DNA of 64,000 bases from an uncultured Pirellulales bacterium. GTDB lineage: Bacteria > Planctomycetota > Planctomycetia > Pirellulales > Thermoguttaceae. The notes beneath the pieces are model-generated. The model saw only the letters and a program-made list of their open reading frames with translations. It had not been told where the DNA came from and searched no databases. This document shows positions 55,111 to 63,154 of the stretch, one piece after another. The translations under genes and the position numbers were made by a program. The DNA lies in the NCBI GenBank assembly GCA_938015445.1, contig CALLPE010000006.1, forward strand, positions 1 to 64,000. The letters are read 5' to 3'. The first letter of the stretch is position 1. The number at the start of each line of letters is the position of its first letter.

Positions 55111-55473
55111 ATGTCGCAACAGCCTGCGCCGACAGTCGCCGAACCTACGGAGGAAACCGTCTGCACCCGCCAGGAAGACTCGCAGACGCGCCCCAAGCGC
55201 CAACCACGCTACAACGTGGTCCTGTGGGACGACGACGATCACACTTACGCCTACGTGATCTTCATGTTGGCCGAACTGTTCGGCTATCCGCCAGAAAAAG
55301 GCTACCAATTGGCCAAGGAGGTGGATACCACGGGGCGCTGCGTGGTGCTGACTACCACCAAGGAACACGCCGAACTGAAGCGCGACCAAATTCTGGCTTA
55401 CGGCAAGGACGACTTGATCGACGGATGCAAAGGGTCGATGTACGCCACGATCGAACCGGTACCAGGGGAGTGA
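55111..55473 (+). CDS. clpS: ATP-dependent Clp protease adaptor ClpS
   Basis: This 120-residue adaptor delivers N-degron substrates to ClpA/ClpC-ClpP. A disordered N-terminal arm of about 35 residues precedes the core (RYNVVLWDDDDHTYAYVIFMLAELFGYPPEKGYQLAKEVDTTGRCVVLTTTKEHAELKRDQI). Family landmarks are the NVVLWDDD start, the long second helix, and VVLTTTKEHAELK. The start is taken as ATG 55111 with GGGGTG before it (GTG at 55105 is possible). The frameshifted ATPase gene begins 5 nt after its stop. Confidence 0.93.
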   Translation: MSQQPAPTVAEPTEETVCTRQEDSQTRPKRQPRYNVVLWDDDDHTYAYVIFMLAELFGYPPEKGYQLAKEVDTTGRCVVLTTTKEHAELKRDQILAYGKDDLIDGCKGSMYATIEPVPGE

Positions 55474-55477
55474 ACAA

Positions 55478-56704
55478 GTGCCCGCTAGCCGCGGCGCCAA
55501 CTCGTTGGCCATGCCGGCCGAGAAGCCCAGCAGCCCCTTCACGCCCGGCGAGCCGGTGCCGGTAGAGCTGTTTGTCGGTCGTCAGAAACAGATCAAAGAA
55601 ATTCGGCGCTACGCCCAACAGGCGTGTTCAGGGCAAATGCAAAGCGTATTCCTGTCCGCCGAGCGGGGGATGGGAAAAGTTCTTTGGCACAGTTTTTCAG
55701 GCAGTTGTGCTCCAAAGAGCTTGATATGCTGGGCATCCATGTGTTTCTCGGCGGTGTAACTGCCTTGGATGAGCTAGTCCGCCGCGTGTTCGACCAGTTG
55801 CTAAAAAACACGTACATGCAGTCCTGGTTCTCGAAATTGAAGGAGCTTTTCGGCGACTTTATCCAGGAAGTGAGGCTGTTCAACATATCGATAAGCTTCC
55901 GCCCACCTGACGACCGGCTGGAAGCCCTGGTACGCGATTTTCCCGATGCGCTGGCTGCGGTAGTCAAAAAACTCGAAGGAACCAAGAGGGGACTGCTAGT
56001 CGTCCTCGACGATCTTAACGGCCTGGCTGACCAACCCGAGTTCGCCAACTGGTATAAAAGCGTGGTCGCTCATGTAGCAACGAACAGTCTGCGGCTGCCG
56101 GTGTTGATGGTCCTGTGCGGGCTGCCCGAGCGGCGCGACAGTTTGTCCCGACATCAGTCTTCGCTGTTGCGGATCTTCCGGGTTTCGCAGATCGAACGGT
56201 TAAGCAACGCAGAAGTGGAAGATTTCTACTGGCACGCCTTCCAAAAAGTTGGTTTGACTGTACAGCAAGGTGCCATGCGGCTGATGGTCGACTACTGCAA
56301 CGGTTTGCCAATGCTCATGCAAGAAATCGGCGACGCCACCTATTGGGCCAACATCGACCCGACGATCGATCGCTCTGATGCTGCCAAGGGAATCGTCGAG
56401 GTGGCGCGAAACGTAGGCAAGAAATACCTCGACCCGAGCGTGTATCGGGCGATCCGCAGCCGGCGCTATCGCGCCATACTCGACAAGCTGGTCGATCCCC
56501 CGCGCGAGACGTTCGACAAAGCCAAAGTCGAGCAACGCCTAACAAAGGACGAACGAAAGGTGTTTTCCCAACTTCCTGCGAAAGATGAACGCTTTGGGAG
56601 TCATCGCGTCAGATGGCCAGCGCGGCCGCGGGGCATACCGCTTCGTCAACCGCATTTATCCCCTGTATATGCGTCTGTATAAAGCGGCCTCCAAGAAACG
56701 CTGA
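55478..56704 (+). pseudogene. P-loop ATPase gene with two compensating frame breaks
   Basis: Joining three frames gives one protein of about 408 residues. Frame 1 (from GTG 55478, GGGGAG 8 nt upstream) has PVELFVGRQKQIKEIRRYA and ends in Walker A, SAERGMGK. A -1 shift at 55672-55678 (GGGAAAA) restores SSLAQFFRQL and the Walker B domain (GLLVVLDDLNGLAD), a sensor-like VLMVLCGLPERRD and winged-helix-like helices. A +1 shift in the C-run at 56567-56569 restores FLRKMNALGVIASDGQRGRGAYRFVNRIYPLY to TGA 56702-56704. It is an ORC/Cdc6-like or archaeal-ATPase-like AAA protein. Alternatives are sequencing error, true decay, or programmed frameshifting at the first site. Without the second shift, translation would stop at 56682. 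MtaB follows after 9 bp. Confidence 0.8.
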
Positions 56705-56713
56705 GGTCCGGCG

Positions 56714-58231
56714 GTGCCGTCGATTGCTGCCAAACGCATGTCTGAGAGCTCGCCAAAGTACTGCGCCGTCACGCTGGGCTGCAAAGTCAACCAGTACGAG
56801 ACGGAATATCTCTGCCAAGGGCTGGAGTTGCTCGGCTATCGGCCGGCGCAGCCGGGCCAGCAGTGCGACTTGTGTGTAGTCAACACTTGCACTGTTACAG
56901 CAGAGGCCGATCACAAGAGCCGCAAGGCCGTTCGCCAACTGGCGCGTCGATTCCCGCAGGCGCGGATGATCGTCATGGGTTGCTACGCTGCCCGGGCGGC
57001 AGAAGAACTGGCGGCCCTGTGCCACAACGCCCAAGTAATCCCCGACAAACAACAACTACCCCAACTGCTTGTCGAACTGGGTTTGGACGTTCCGCCCTTG
57101 GGCCTGCGGCGCTTCGGCGACCGCAAACGCGCTTACGTCAAAATCCAGGATGGCTGCAACATGCCGTGCAGTTATTGCATCATTCCCAAGGTGCGACCGG
57201 TGCTCAAAAGCCGCCCGGCGGACGAGGTAATAGCAGAAATCTCTCGCCTGGCGGCCAACGGGCACCGGGAAGTGGTTCTGACGGGCATACACTTGGGGCT
57301 GTACGGCGCGGATGTGGGCCGACGCTTTTCCGGCAGCCTGCAAAAGCCGCGCGGTGCTGCGCCGACCGATGACGCGGCGGGGACAAATCTGACCGCTTTG
57401 CTTCGGCAAATCCTGCGGCTGCCCGGCAGGTTCCGCGTGCGGCTTTCGAGTTTAGAGGCCTCCGAGGTCACCGACGAGCTGTTAGCAATCATCGGCCACG
57501 ACCCGCAGCGCTTCTGCCAACACCTGCACCTGTCGATGCAGAGCGGCTCGGACGCCGTGCTGCGGCGGATGCGGCGTCCATGGCCGGCACAGCGGTTCGT
57601 AGAGCGATGTTTGCAAATTCGAGACAGGTTGCCTTCGCTTGCTCTTACGGCCGATGTAATAGTCGGTTTTCCCGGCGAAACCGAGGAAGACTTCGCCGCC
57701 ACCTGCCAGGCGGTAGAGAAAATCGGCTTTGCCAAGCTGCATGTTTTTCGGTTTAGCGCCAGGCCGGGCACAGCCGCGGCCGAGCTGACCGAGCCTGTCC
57801 CCGACTCGATCAAACACCAGCGCGCCCAGCGGCTAATCGCACTGGGACGCCGTATGCGGCGTCAGTACATGCGTAGTCTCCTCGGCCAGCGGCTGGAAGT
57901 ATTGGTGGAGGAGTCGGCGGCCGTGCGTTCAGCACCACGGCGGGATGGGCGCGATACGGGCGATTGCGGGGCCGCATGCGATCGACGCTGGCAAAACCGC
58001 AAAACTGCTGCCCCGCCGTGTAAGGCCATCCCGTTTCCAACTGCCTCCGCCGCATCGGATGCTAGCCAGTTCGCGTCTGCCGCGGCGCCCAGCTTGTTGC
58101 TCGGCACGGCAAGTCAGTATGTGCCAGTGGAGCTGTGCGGGCCGACCGATTGGGTAGGCGAACTTGTCACCGCTACGGGTTGCGAGGTCCACGGAGACCG
58201 TCTTCGTGCTGTGGTCGACCGGCTGGTCTGA
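56714..58231 (+). CDS. mtaB: tRNA t6A37 methylthiotransferase MtaB
   Basis: This 505-residue radical-SAM enzyme converts t6A to ms2t6A at position 37 of ANN-decoding tRNAs. The UPF0004 domain starts VTLGCKVNQYETE, the MtaB-type signature, with further cluster cysteines in VVNTCTVT and VMGCYAA. The radical-SAM cluster motif is DGCNMPCSYCIIP (about residue 150). It is longer than usual (about 430) for two reasons: an about 25-residue insert after HLGLYGADVG, and an about 65-residue Ala/Arg/Ser-rich insert that splits the TRAM domain between LEVLVEES and GTASQYVPVEL. GTG start at 56714 with GAGG 7-8 nt upstream. Confidence 0.93.
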   Translation: MPSIAAKRMSESSPKYCAVTLGCKVNQYETEYLCQGLELLGYRPAQPGQQCDLCVVNTCTVTAEADHKSRKAVRQLARRFPQARMIVMGCYAARAAEELAALCHNAQVIPDKQQLPQLLVELGLDVPPLGLRRFGDRKRAYVKIQDGCNMPCSYCIIPKVRPVLKSRPADEVIAEISRLAANGHREVVLTGIHLGLYGADVGRRFSGSLQKPRGAAPTDDAAGTNLTALLRQILRLPGRFRVRLSSLEASEVTDELLAIIGHDPQRFCQHLHLSMQSGSDAVLRRMRRPWPAQRFVERCLQIRDRLPSLALTADVIVGFPGETEEDFAATCQAVEKIGFAKLHVFRFSARPGTAAAELTEPVPDSIKHQRAQRLIALGRRMRRQYMRSLLGQRLEVLVEESAAVRSAPRRDGRDTGDCGAACDRRWQNRKTAAPPCKAIPFPTASAASDASQFASAAAPSLLLGTASQYVPVELCGPTDWVGELVTATGCEVHGDRLRAVVDRLV

Positions 58232-58508
58232 CGCCAAGGACACGCTGGAAGGCTGGAGCTGGCTGGCCGATTGCGCTAGCCAAGCCGACGCACTTCTGGT
58301 ATGATAATGAGTGGTTTTCCGGTGGTGCGGCTGATGCGCAGCCACGCCAGAGGTAACCCGGCTCAGGGTCAGCCCGGCAAACCATCTTCCTCAAACAAAC
58401 AAACGGACTTGCAGCGCAAGACGGAACCAAAGCGGCGACAGAGTCGAGGCGATAACGGCATCCAAACCACGGTCCAGAGGCGAGGCTGGCTAACCGGGAG
58501 GTTCAGCG

Positions 58509-58910
58509 ATGTCGATTCGCTTGACTTGCCCGAACGGGCATGCGCTGAAGGTCGACGAAAGTATGGCTGGGCGCGTCGGGTTGTGTCCGGCGTGTAAGGC
58601 CCGGGTACAGATTCCCAAAATCCAGCCCAGCGCGGTCTCGGAAGAGGACATCTTGTCGCTGTTAGCAGACCCGCCGGAGCAAAACATTCAGCCGGCCGCC
58701 GGTACTGCTGGCAGTGCCGTTTCTGCGAATCAAGCGGCCAAATCAGCGGCAGGGGCGGCCACTGGCCCTGCCAAGTTCACGCCTCCGCCTGTGCCCATGC
58801 CCACCAAACGCTGCATCAAATGCCACGCCGAGATTGCCGTAGTGATGCACATCTGCCCGCATTGCCACACCTACGTGGCCAAAGTCAGCGACGTACTGCG
58901 CGGCCGGTAA
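58509..58910 (+). CDS. Small double zinc-ribbon protein
   Basis: This 133-residue protein has two short cysteine modules at its ends: CPNGHALKV...GLCPACK (residues 7-30) and RCIKCHAEIAVVMHICPHCH (about 102-121). An Ala/Pro-rich disordered linker joins them. No other domain. Planctomycetes encode many such N-terminal ribbon modules, possibly for protein or nucleic acid contact. Strong GGGAGG ribosome site. It lies 277 bp after mtaB; the intervening spacer holds no recognisable gene. Confidence 0.8.
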   Translation: MSIRLTCPNGHALKVDESMAGRVGLCPACKARVQIPKIQPSAVSEEDILSLLADPPEQNIQPAAGTAGSAVSANQAAKSAAGAATGPAKFTPPPVPMPTKRCIKCHAEIAVVMHICPHCHTYVAKVSDVLRGR

Positions 58911-59051
58911 CAGCCGGCTGTCGAGGGGCATACCGGTCCAGCAAGTTAGCCCCCCTAGCAGTGGTAAGTTGACGCTGCAAGGTCACTACAGGCTGTTCGG
59001 TTGGGTGCCGGATTACGGCCAAGTGCCGAATACCAAGGATGGCACTGCCAC

Positions 59052-59091
59052 TTTGCCCAGCGCTGGTCTGATTTGCCCAGCGTTGGTCTGC
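59052..59091. repeat. 20-bp tandem duplication
   Basis: Two adjacent 20-bp units (59052-59071 and 59072-59091) share TTTGCCCAGCG.TGGTCTG with two mismatches. They sit in the convergent spacer (58911-59197) between the Zn-ribbon gene and the DUF1598 gene. Confidence 0.9.
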
Positions 59092-59197
59092 TAATTCGGG
59101 TAGTATTCCACCACCGACCACTTAGATGCACCGCTGGACAAGCCAACAGTGCTGTCACCCTGTCGGCCCAGCGCGGCAAGCGGCCCAAAAAATCCGC

Positions 59198-60583
59198 TTA
59201 GTTCCACCACCAGTCGTGGTGGACGGCCAATTGGGCCTCTTTGCGTACCGTCTCTAGCTTCTCGGCCAACTCGACCTTCTTGATGATTGTCCGCAGGTCG
59301 ATCTTCACCCCGCCCGAAGCGCTTATCACCCAGCGGTCGTTCTTTTTGAGCATGCTGACCTTCGAGGGCACCTGCTGCGGGGCTGGCAAACGGGGGGTAG
59401 GCAACACGTCGGGGTCAAGCATGGTCGGCAGTTCGCAACCGGCTTTGGCCAGCAAATTCTCGTGGACGATCAGCGCACCGACGACCGCCAAATCTGTACA
59501 ACCGCGCAGTTGGGCGAAGACCGGCTCGGCCAGGGCAAGCTGGTCGTAATGGCGAGTCATGTTTTCGGCCCATTGAGCAGCCGCCCGACCCGCTTTGCCC
59601 GTAGCAGTTCGCTGGCCACCCGGCGCGAACATGTCCTCTTCGGCCATCACCTTGACTGCCGAGCCGCGCAGTTCCCAGGTCAGGCCTTCGGCGTCGCGCA
59701 GCAGGGCTTGATACTCGGGGGCCAGCCACCAGCGAGGCATCGCCGCGCTGAGTCCCCGACCGCTGGCGTCCAGCAGATGCAAGTAGCTGGGCAGGCCCTT
59801 GATCGGCGCCGGCTCGAAGTTCATCCCCAGCCGCTTCATGCGGTAATCGGCGGCGACCAGGGTGCGGGCGAAATGGCTGTCCGGCGGCACTCCGGTAACG
59901 GTAATCCGCTGCGGCCCCAACGCTTGCTCGATGCCGGCCGCGATCTGCTGCGGGTCGCCCATTCGCTCCAGCTTCGCCACGTGAGCACGGAGTCGATTCA
60001 GTCCGTCGGGCGTGGGATCGATCGAGCAGCTTACCGTTTCCCGCAACGCTCGTTCGGCACTGCGAAGCGCCACCAACAGGTCATCCAGCAGCAGCACCGG
60101 ACGGCCGGTGGTTGCGCCCACCAGGTTCCCTTTTGCGTCGAGCTTCCAGCCTTCGGCCGGCCCGGCCAGTATGATGTCGCGGTTGTCGGGATCTACGAAG
60201 ATGTAACGAATCTGCTGCAAGCCTGCCAGAAAGCGTACTTCGTCGGGAAGCTTTTCTCCAGACTTCGCGTGCCGCTGCAACTGGGCGTCGAGTTTTTTCA
60301 GAGAGATTTTTCGCAGCTCGGTGAAACGGTTCAACTCTGCCGCTGGGGCGGCCTGCAACGATTTGGCCCGCGCTGCACGCAGCTCTCCCAGCAGGTCGGT
60401 GGTGGCATTTTCCAGTATGCCGCGCTGGTCGATCAGCACTCCGCCGACGGCCCGGTTATACCAGCCGTCCCAAGGCGTTGGTGCCGGCTCGGCGGCCAAC
60501 GCCTGCGCAGCCAATCCACTAAAGGCGGCACATGCCGCCAACCATAACAGCGGCGATTTCCAAGCATAAGTGCGCCCGAACAT
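59198..60583 (-). CDS. Secreted DUF1598 protein
   Basis: This 461-residue protein has a signal peptide (PLLWLAACAAFSGLAAQALA). It matches the planctomycete-specific DUF1598 family: GGVLIDQRGILEN, FLAGLQQIRYIFVDPDNRDIILAGPAEGW, SCSIDPTPDGLNRL, QRITVTGVPPDSHFARTLVAADYRMKRLGM and PRWWLAPEYQALLRDAEGL. Function unknown. A short His/Trp C-terminus (VHHDWWWN) is notable. AAAGGG precedes the ATG. It is downstream of the PDZ gene on the same strand across a repeat-bearing 117-bp gap. Confidence 0.9.
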   Translation of the reverse strand: MFGRTYAWKSPLLWLAACAAFSGLAAQALAAEPAPTPWDGWYNRAVGGVLIDQRGILENATTDLLGELRAARAKSLQAAPAAELNRFTELRKISLKKLDAQLQRHAKSGEKLPDEVRFLAGLQQIRYIFVDPDNRDIILAGPAEGWKLDAKGNLVGATTGRPVLLLDDLLVALRSAERALRETVSCSIDPTPDGLNRLRAHVAKLERMGDPQQIAAGIEQALGPQRITVTGVPPDSHFARTLVAADYRMKRLGMNFEPAPIKGLPSYLHLLDASGRGLSAAMPRWWLAPEYQALLRDAEGLTWELRGSAVKVMAEEDMFAPGGQRTATGKAGRAAAQWAENMTRHYDQLALAEPVFAQLRGCTDLAVVGALIVHENLLAKAGCELPTMLDPDVLPTPRLPAPQQVPSKVSMLKKNDRWVISASGGVKIDLRTIIKKVELAEKLETVRKEAQLAVHHDWWWN

Positions 60584-60596
60584 GATTTGCGCCCTT

Positions 60597-60710
60597 TATC
60601 GTGCGTGTTATTGATTGCTGGAGAAACGTGTTGATTGCTAGAGCAACGTGACGGTACTTCCCTTCTATTAGGCGGTGATATGTGCCGTCTATCGTGCGTT
60701 TTATTGGTTG
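60597..60710. repeat. 21-bp direct repeat spanning the PDZ gene's stop codon
   Basis: TATCGTGCGT followed by a TTATTG-TTG pattern occurs at 60597-60617 and 60690-60710 (two mismatches). The second copy contains the stop codon of the PDZ gene (60701-60703). Between them GTGTTGATTGCT-type words recur (near 60605 and 60628). Confidence 0.85.
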
Positions 60711-61474
60711 AGTTTAGTTTTGGGCGGAGTCTCCAAACGCTTGAGTTTTTCGCGGATTGCCTCGGGCAAGGCGCTGCGCTGCTCGGCGGTATCCACAGCG
60801 CCGTCGAACAGCACTTCGCCCTGGCGGTTCTTGGCCAGCAGACGTCTGCCCGATTGATCGCTGGAGAGCATCAGCACGTGTTCGTCGTCTTCGTAGTTGG
60901 CCGTGAAGGCGGAGGCCAATCGACTGGCCGGCAACCGGGGTGTGCCGCGCAACAGCCACTGGAGCAGTTCGCCGGCGGGAACGTCGCCGACGGGCACTTC
61001 GCGCACATCCAATCGGACCGTTACGGTGTGCGGCTTGCCTTGCCGAATGAAGGTCAGCGTAATGGTGTCGCCCGGCCGATGCAGGCGCAGCAGCGCCCGG
61101 AACTGCGGATCGTTGAACAGTATCTGATCGTCGAGTTTGTGCAGCACATCGTCGCGGCGCAGACCGGCTGCTTCAGCCGGAGAGCCGCTCAGCACGTGGC
61201 GGACCAGCAGGCCGACGCCTTCAGGAAGGCCCGTTTCCGCCCTGCGTTCCGGGGGCAACTGCGTGGTGGCCGTGCCCAAGAAAGGGACTCGTTGGGTCTT
61301 AACTGGGGCCGCCACAGGGGCCGCGCCCGAGCCAGAATTGCCCGCAGGCGACTCTGGCGTCGGCGGATGCGCGGCCGGAGGGGGTGGTTGCGGCTCGCTC
61401 TGGGTCGCAGCACCGACGGCAAGCCACATCCAGGCGATACAGAAAACCGAAAACGTCGTTACCCGAGCGTACAT
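60701..61474 (-). CDS. Exported PDZ-domain protein
   Basis: This 257-residue protein has a signal peptide (TTFSVFCIAWMWLAVGAATQ), a Pro/Ala-rich stretch, then a PDZ domain (about residues 64-155: VPFLGTATTQLPPERRAETGLPEGVGLLVRHVLSGSPAEAAGL, DDVLHKLDDQIL, DTITLTFIRQGKPHTVTV). A C-terminal region of about 100 residues has no protease triad. It is PDZ-only, not a DegP protease. It lies 343 bp downstream of a sigma/anti-sigma pair on the same strand and could be part of that envelope-stress unit (inference). ATG 61474 chosen; TTG 61480 also possible. Confidence 0.88.
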   Translation of the reverse strand: MYARVTTFSVFCIAWMWLAVGAATQSEPQPPPPAAHPPTPESPAGNSGSGAAPVAAPVKTQRVPFLGTATTQLPPERRAETGLPEGVGLLVRHVLSGSPAEAAGLRRDDVLHKLDDQILFNDPQFRALLRLHRPGDTITLTFIRQGKPHTVTVRLDVREVPVGDVPAGELLQWLLRGTPRLPASRLASAFTANYEDDEHVLMLSSDQSGRRLLAKNRQGEVLFDGAVDTAEQRSALPEAIREKLKRLETPPKTKLNQ

Positions 61475-61610
61475 GGCCAAGTTCCCGTTATCCCGTTATA
61501 ACGCCCAACTCGCCACCAAGAGCCGCGGTCCCCCACGCCAGCTCCCCCCTGTGCAACTGCTGCTATTAAAACACTGCCCTGCTCAGCCACTTGTAGCTGC
61601 ATCGGCTGTT

Positions 61611-61710
61611 TGATTCTCGTCTTGATCCTCGCCCGTTATCGTCGATTACGTGTATTCTCGTTGGTTGTCGTGGATTGTCGTTGACTAACGTGGATTATCA
61701 CCGATTATCG
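61611..61710. repeat. Degenerate 10-bp tandem array, about 10 units
   Basis: From 61611 to 61710 the sequence can be cut into ten consecutive 10-mers that mostly follow TNGATTNTCG, e.g. TGTATTCTCG, TTGGTTGTCG, TGGATTGTCG, CCGATTATCG. The step is exactly 10 bp. It lies between the anti-sigma gene and the PDZ gene; the rest of that 342-bp spacer shows nothing else. Confidence 0.88.
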
Positions 61711-61816
61711 TTTCCCGCCCGTTGTCTCTCACCATCCCGCGCACAATCCGGCGACGTGCGGCGCTTGCTCAGCCGGCTTCGGCTTGCCGGCGCCTCGGCC
61801 CCCAGGTTGCACTCGG

Positions 61817-62296
61817 TCAGTTGTACTCCACCGGCCATTGATTGTGTTCCAGCGGCATGGTTTCGGTGTGCACGCTGGGAAAATCCCATTGGATACGGAT
61901 GTTCCGGTCTTCGTCGATCCACCGGATTTGGTGAACAACCTGGTGCTGGATGCGCACTGCTTGGCCGTCGCCGTCGAGTACGTCCGGTTCTGCCGCTACC
62001 GACGACCAAAGCTGTTCGATCTGGATCGGGGCGGAGTATGCAACGCCAATAGGGGAGGCAGACTCGGCATGTTGGCCGCCCGAACCACCCCAATCCACCA
62101 CTGCCGCAGCCACCAGCAGACAGGCCGCAACAGCAGCCACAACGCCCAAGCCGGACAACATCCGATTGCGTCGTCGGGCGATCGAGGCGCGCAGCCGGGC
62201 TTGGGCGACTTTGCTGTCGAGCGTGGCCGGTGCTCGGCGCAGCGGCAACCGCATCAGCTCCTGTTCGATTCGCTGTAGTTGTTCGTCGAGCATCAT
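61817..62296 (-). CDS. Putative anti-sigma factor, single-pass membrane protein
   Basis: This 159-residue protein has a short charged cytoplasmic part (about residues 1-45, EQLQRIEQELMRLPLRRAPATLDSKVAQARLRASIARRR), one membrane helix (VVAAVAACLLVAAAVV) and a C-terminal extracytoplasmic domain of about 85 residues. No zinc-binding HxxxCxxC motif is present, so it is not a ZAS-type anti-sigma. The assignment rests on size, topology and its position 10 bp after the sigma-factor gene. Confidence 0.78.
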   Translation of the reverse strand: MMLDEQLQRIEQELMRLPLRRAPATLDSKVAQARLRASIARRRNRMLSGLGVVAAVAACLLVAAAVVDWGGSGGQHAESASPIGVAYSAPIQIEQLWSSVAAEPDVLDGDGQAVRIQHQVVHQIRWIDEDRNIRIQWDFPSVHTETMPLEHNQWPVEYN

Positions 62297-62306
62297 TACT
62301 CTGCGC

Positions 62307-62789
62307 TCACAGTTTATCTTCCAATGTCAGTCTGATGCGCTCCAGCGCCCGCCGGTATCGGCTGGCCACCGTCTGCAACGGCTCGTTGAGCACATCGGCG
62401 ATCTGTCGGAAACTCAGTCCACCGTACAACCGCATCACCACCGCTTGGCGTTGTCGCAACGGCAGCCGGTCGACCGCCTCGCGCACGATGCGCTGTCGCT
62501 CGGCGGCGATGGCCGAAGCAGCCGGATCGGCCTGCGCACCATCGAACAGCGAAACACGAATGGCCTCGGTCGTGCGGCGCCGGCGTGCCAATTCGATGGC
62601 CGCGTTGCGCACCGCTGCGAATACATACGAAACCGGATCTCCGCTCGGCTGACGCCGCGATCGCCACAGGCGCACAAAGGCCTCCTGGACTGCCTCTTCA
62701 GCCACGTCGACCGACCGGCTGATGGCCAGCGCCAGGCTAAACAACCCTTGTCGGTGGTCTTGATAGACCTGCTCGAGCCGCTCGCGCAC
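62307..62789 (-). CDS. ECF-type RNA polymerase sigma factor
   Basis: This 160-residue sigma factor has region 2 (about 5-75: YQDHRQGLFSLALAISRSVDVAEEAVQEAFVRLWRS) and region 4 (about 100-155: REAVDRLPLRQRQAVVMRLYGGLSFRQIADVLNEPLQTVASRYRRALERI). No C-terminal extension. The start is GTG 62789. The anti-sigma gene follows after 10 bp; together they form a signal-responsive pair, probably for an envelope cue sensed by the anti-sigma's outer domain. Confidence 0.93.
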   Translation of the reverse strand: MRERLEQVYQDHRQGLFSLALAISRSVDVAEEAVQEAFVRLWRSRRQPSGDPVSYVFAAVRNAAIELARRRRTTEAIRVSLFDGAQADPAASAIAAERQRIVREAVDRLPLRQRQAVVMRLYGGLSFRQIADVLNEPLQTVASRYRRALERIRLTLEDKL

Positions 62790-63154
62790 TGTGACTCTCG
62801 CTGGTTCTCAATATTGTACACGGTCTGCGCAGCCCGATTTATGCTATCGCCAACCCCGCGCTAGCATGTGGTCATGCCACCCTGAAGGCACCAAACGGCA
62901 TCCATCCCCTGTCAAGCGGCGGCTGGACCAGTGACAACCGACGGCGGGCTTATCCGCCGGCTGCCGTGCGTCTGCCATTACCTTCGCGCGCACTACAGCC
63001 AGCGCCAGATGTTGCCCCGCCTTACGACCGTCATAGCCACGGCAGCACCGGTTGGCAGTGGTGGCTTGTCAGGCCGCAGCATTTATCATACGCTACGCGG
63101 CAGTTGGTTCTGAACAGCTTCGCGGGAAATGTTTTCATTCCAGGAGGACCCTTC
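62790..63154. other. Divergent spacer, no gene recognised
   Basis: This 365-bp spacer lies between the sigma factor gene and the permease gene. No open frame with support. It should hold both promoters, and AGGAGG at its right end is the permease ribosome site. Confidence 0.6.

Noticed and set aside
54274-55542. 422-codon minus-strand frame across the M20 5' end and clpS
   Set aside because: It overlaps two well-supported genes, and its amino-acid composition (Arg/Ser/His-rich) is that of an out-of-frame GC-rich translation.
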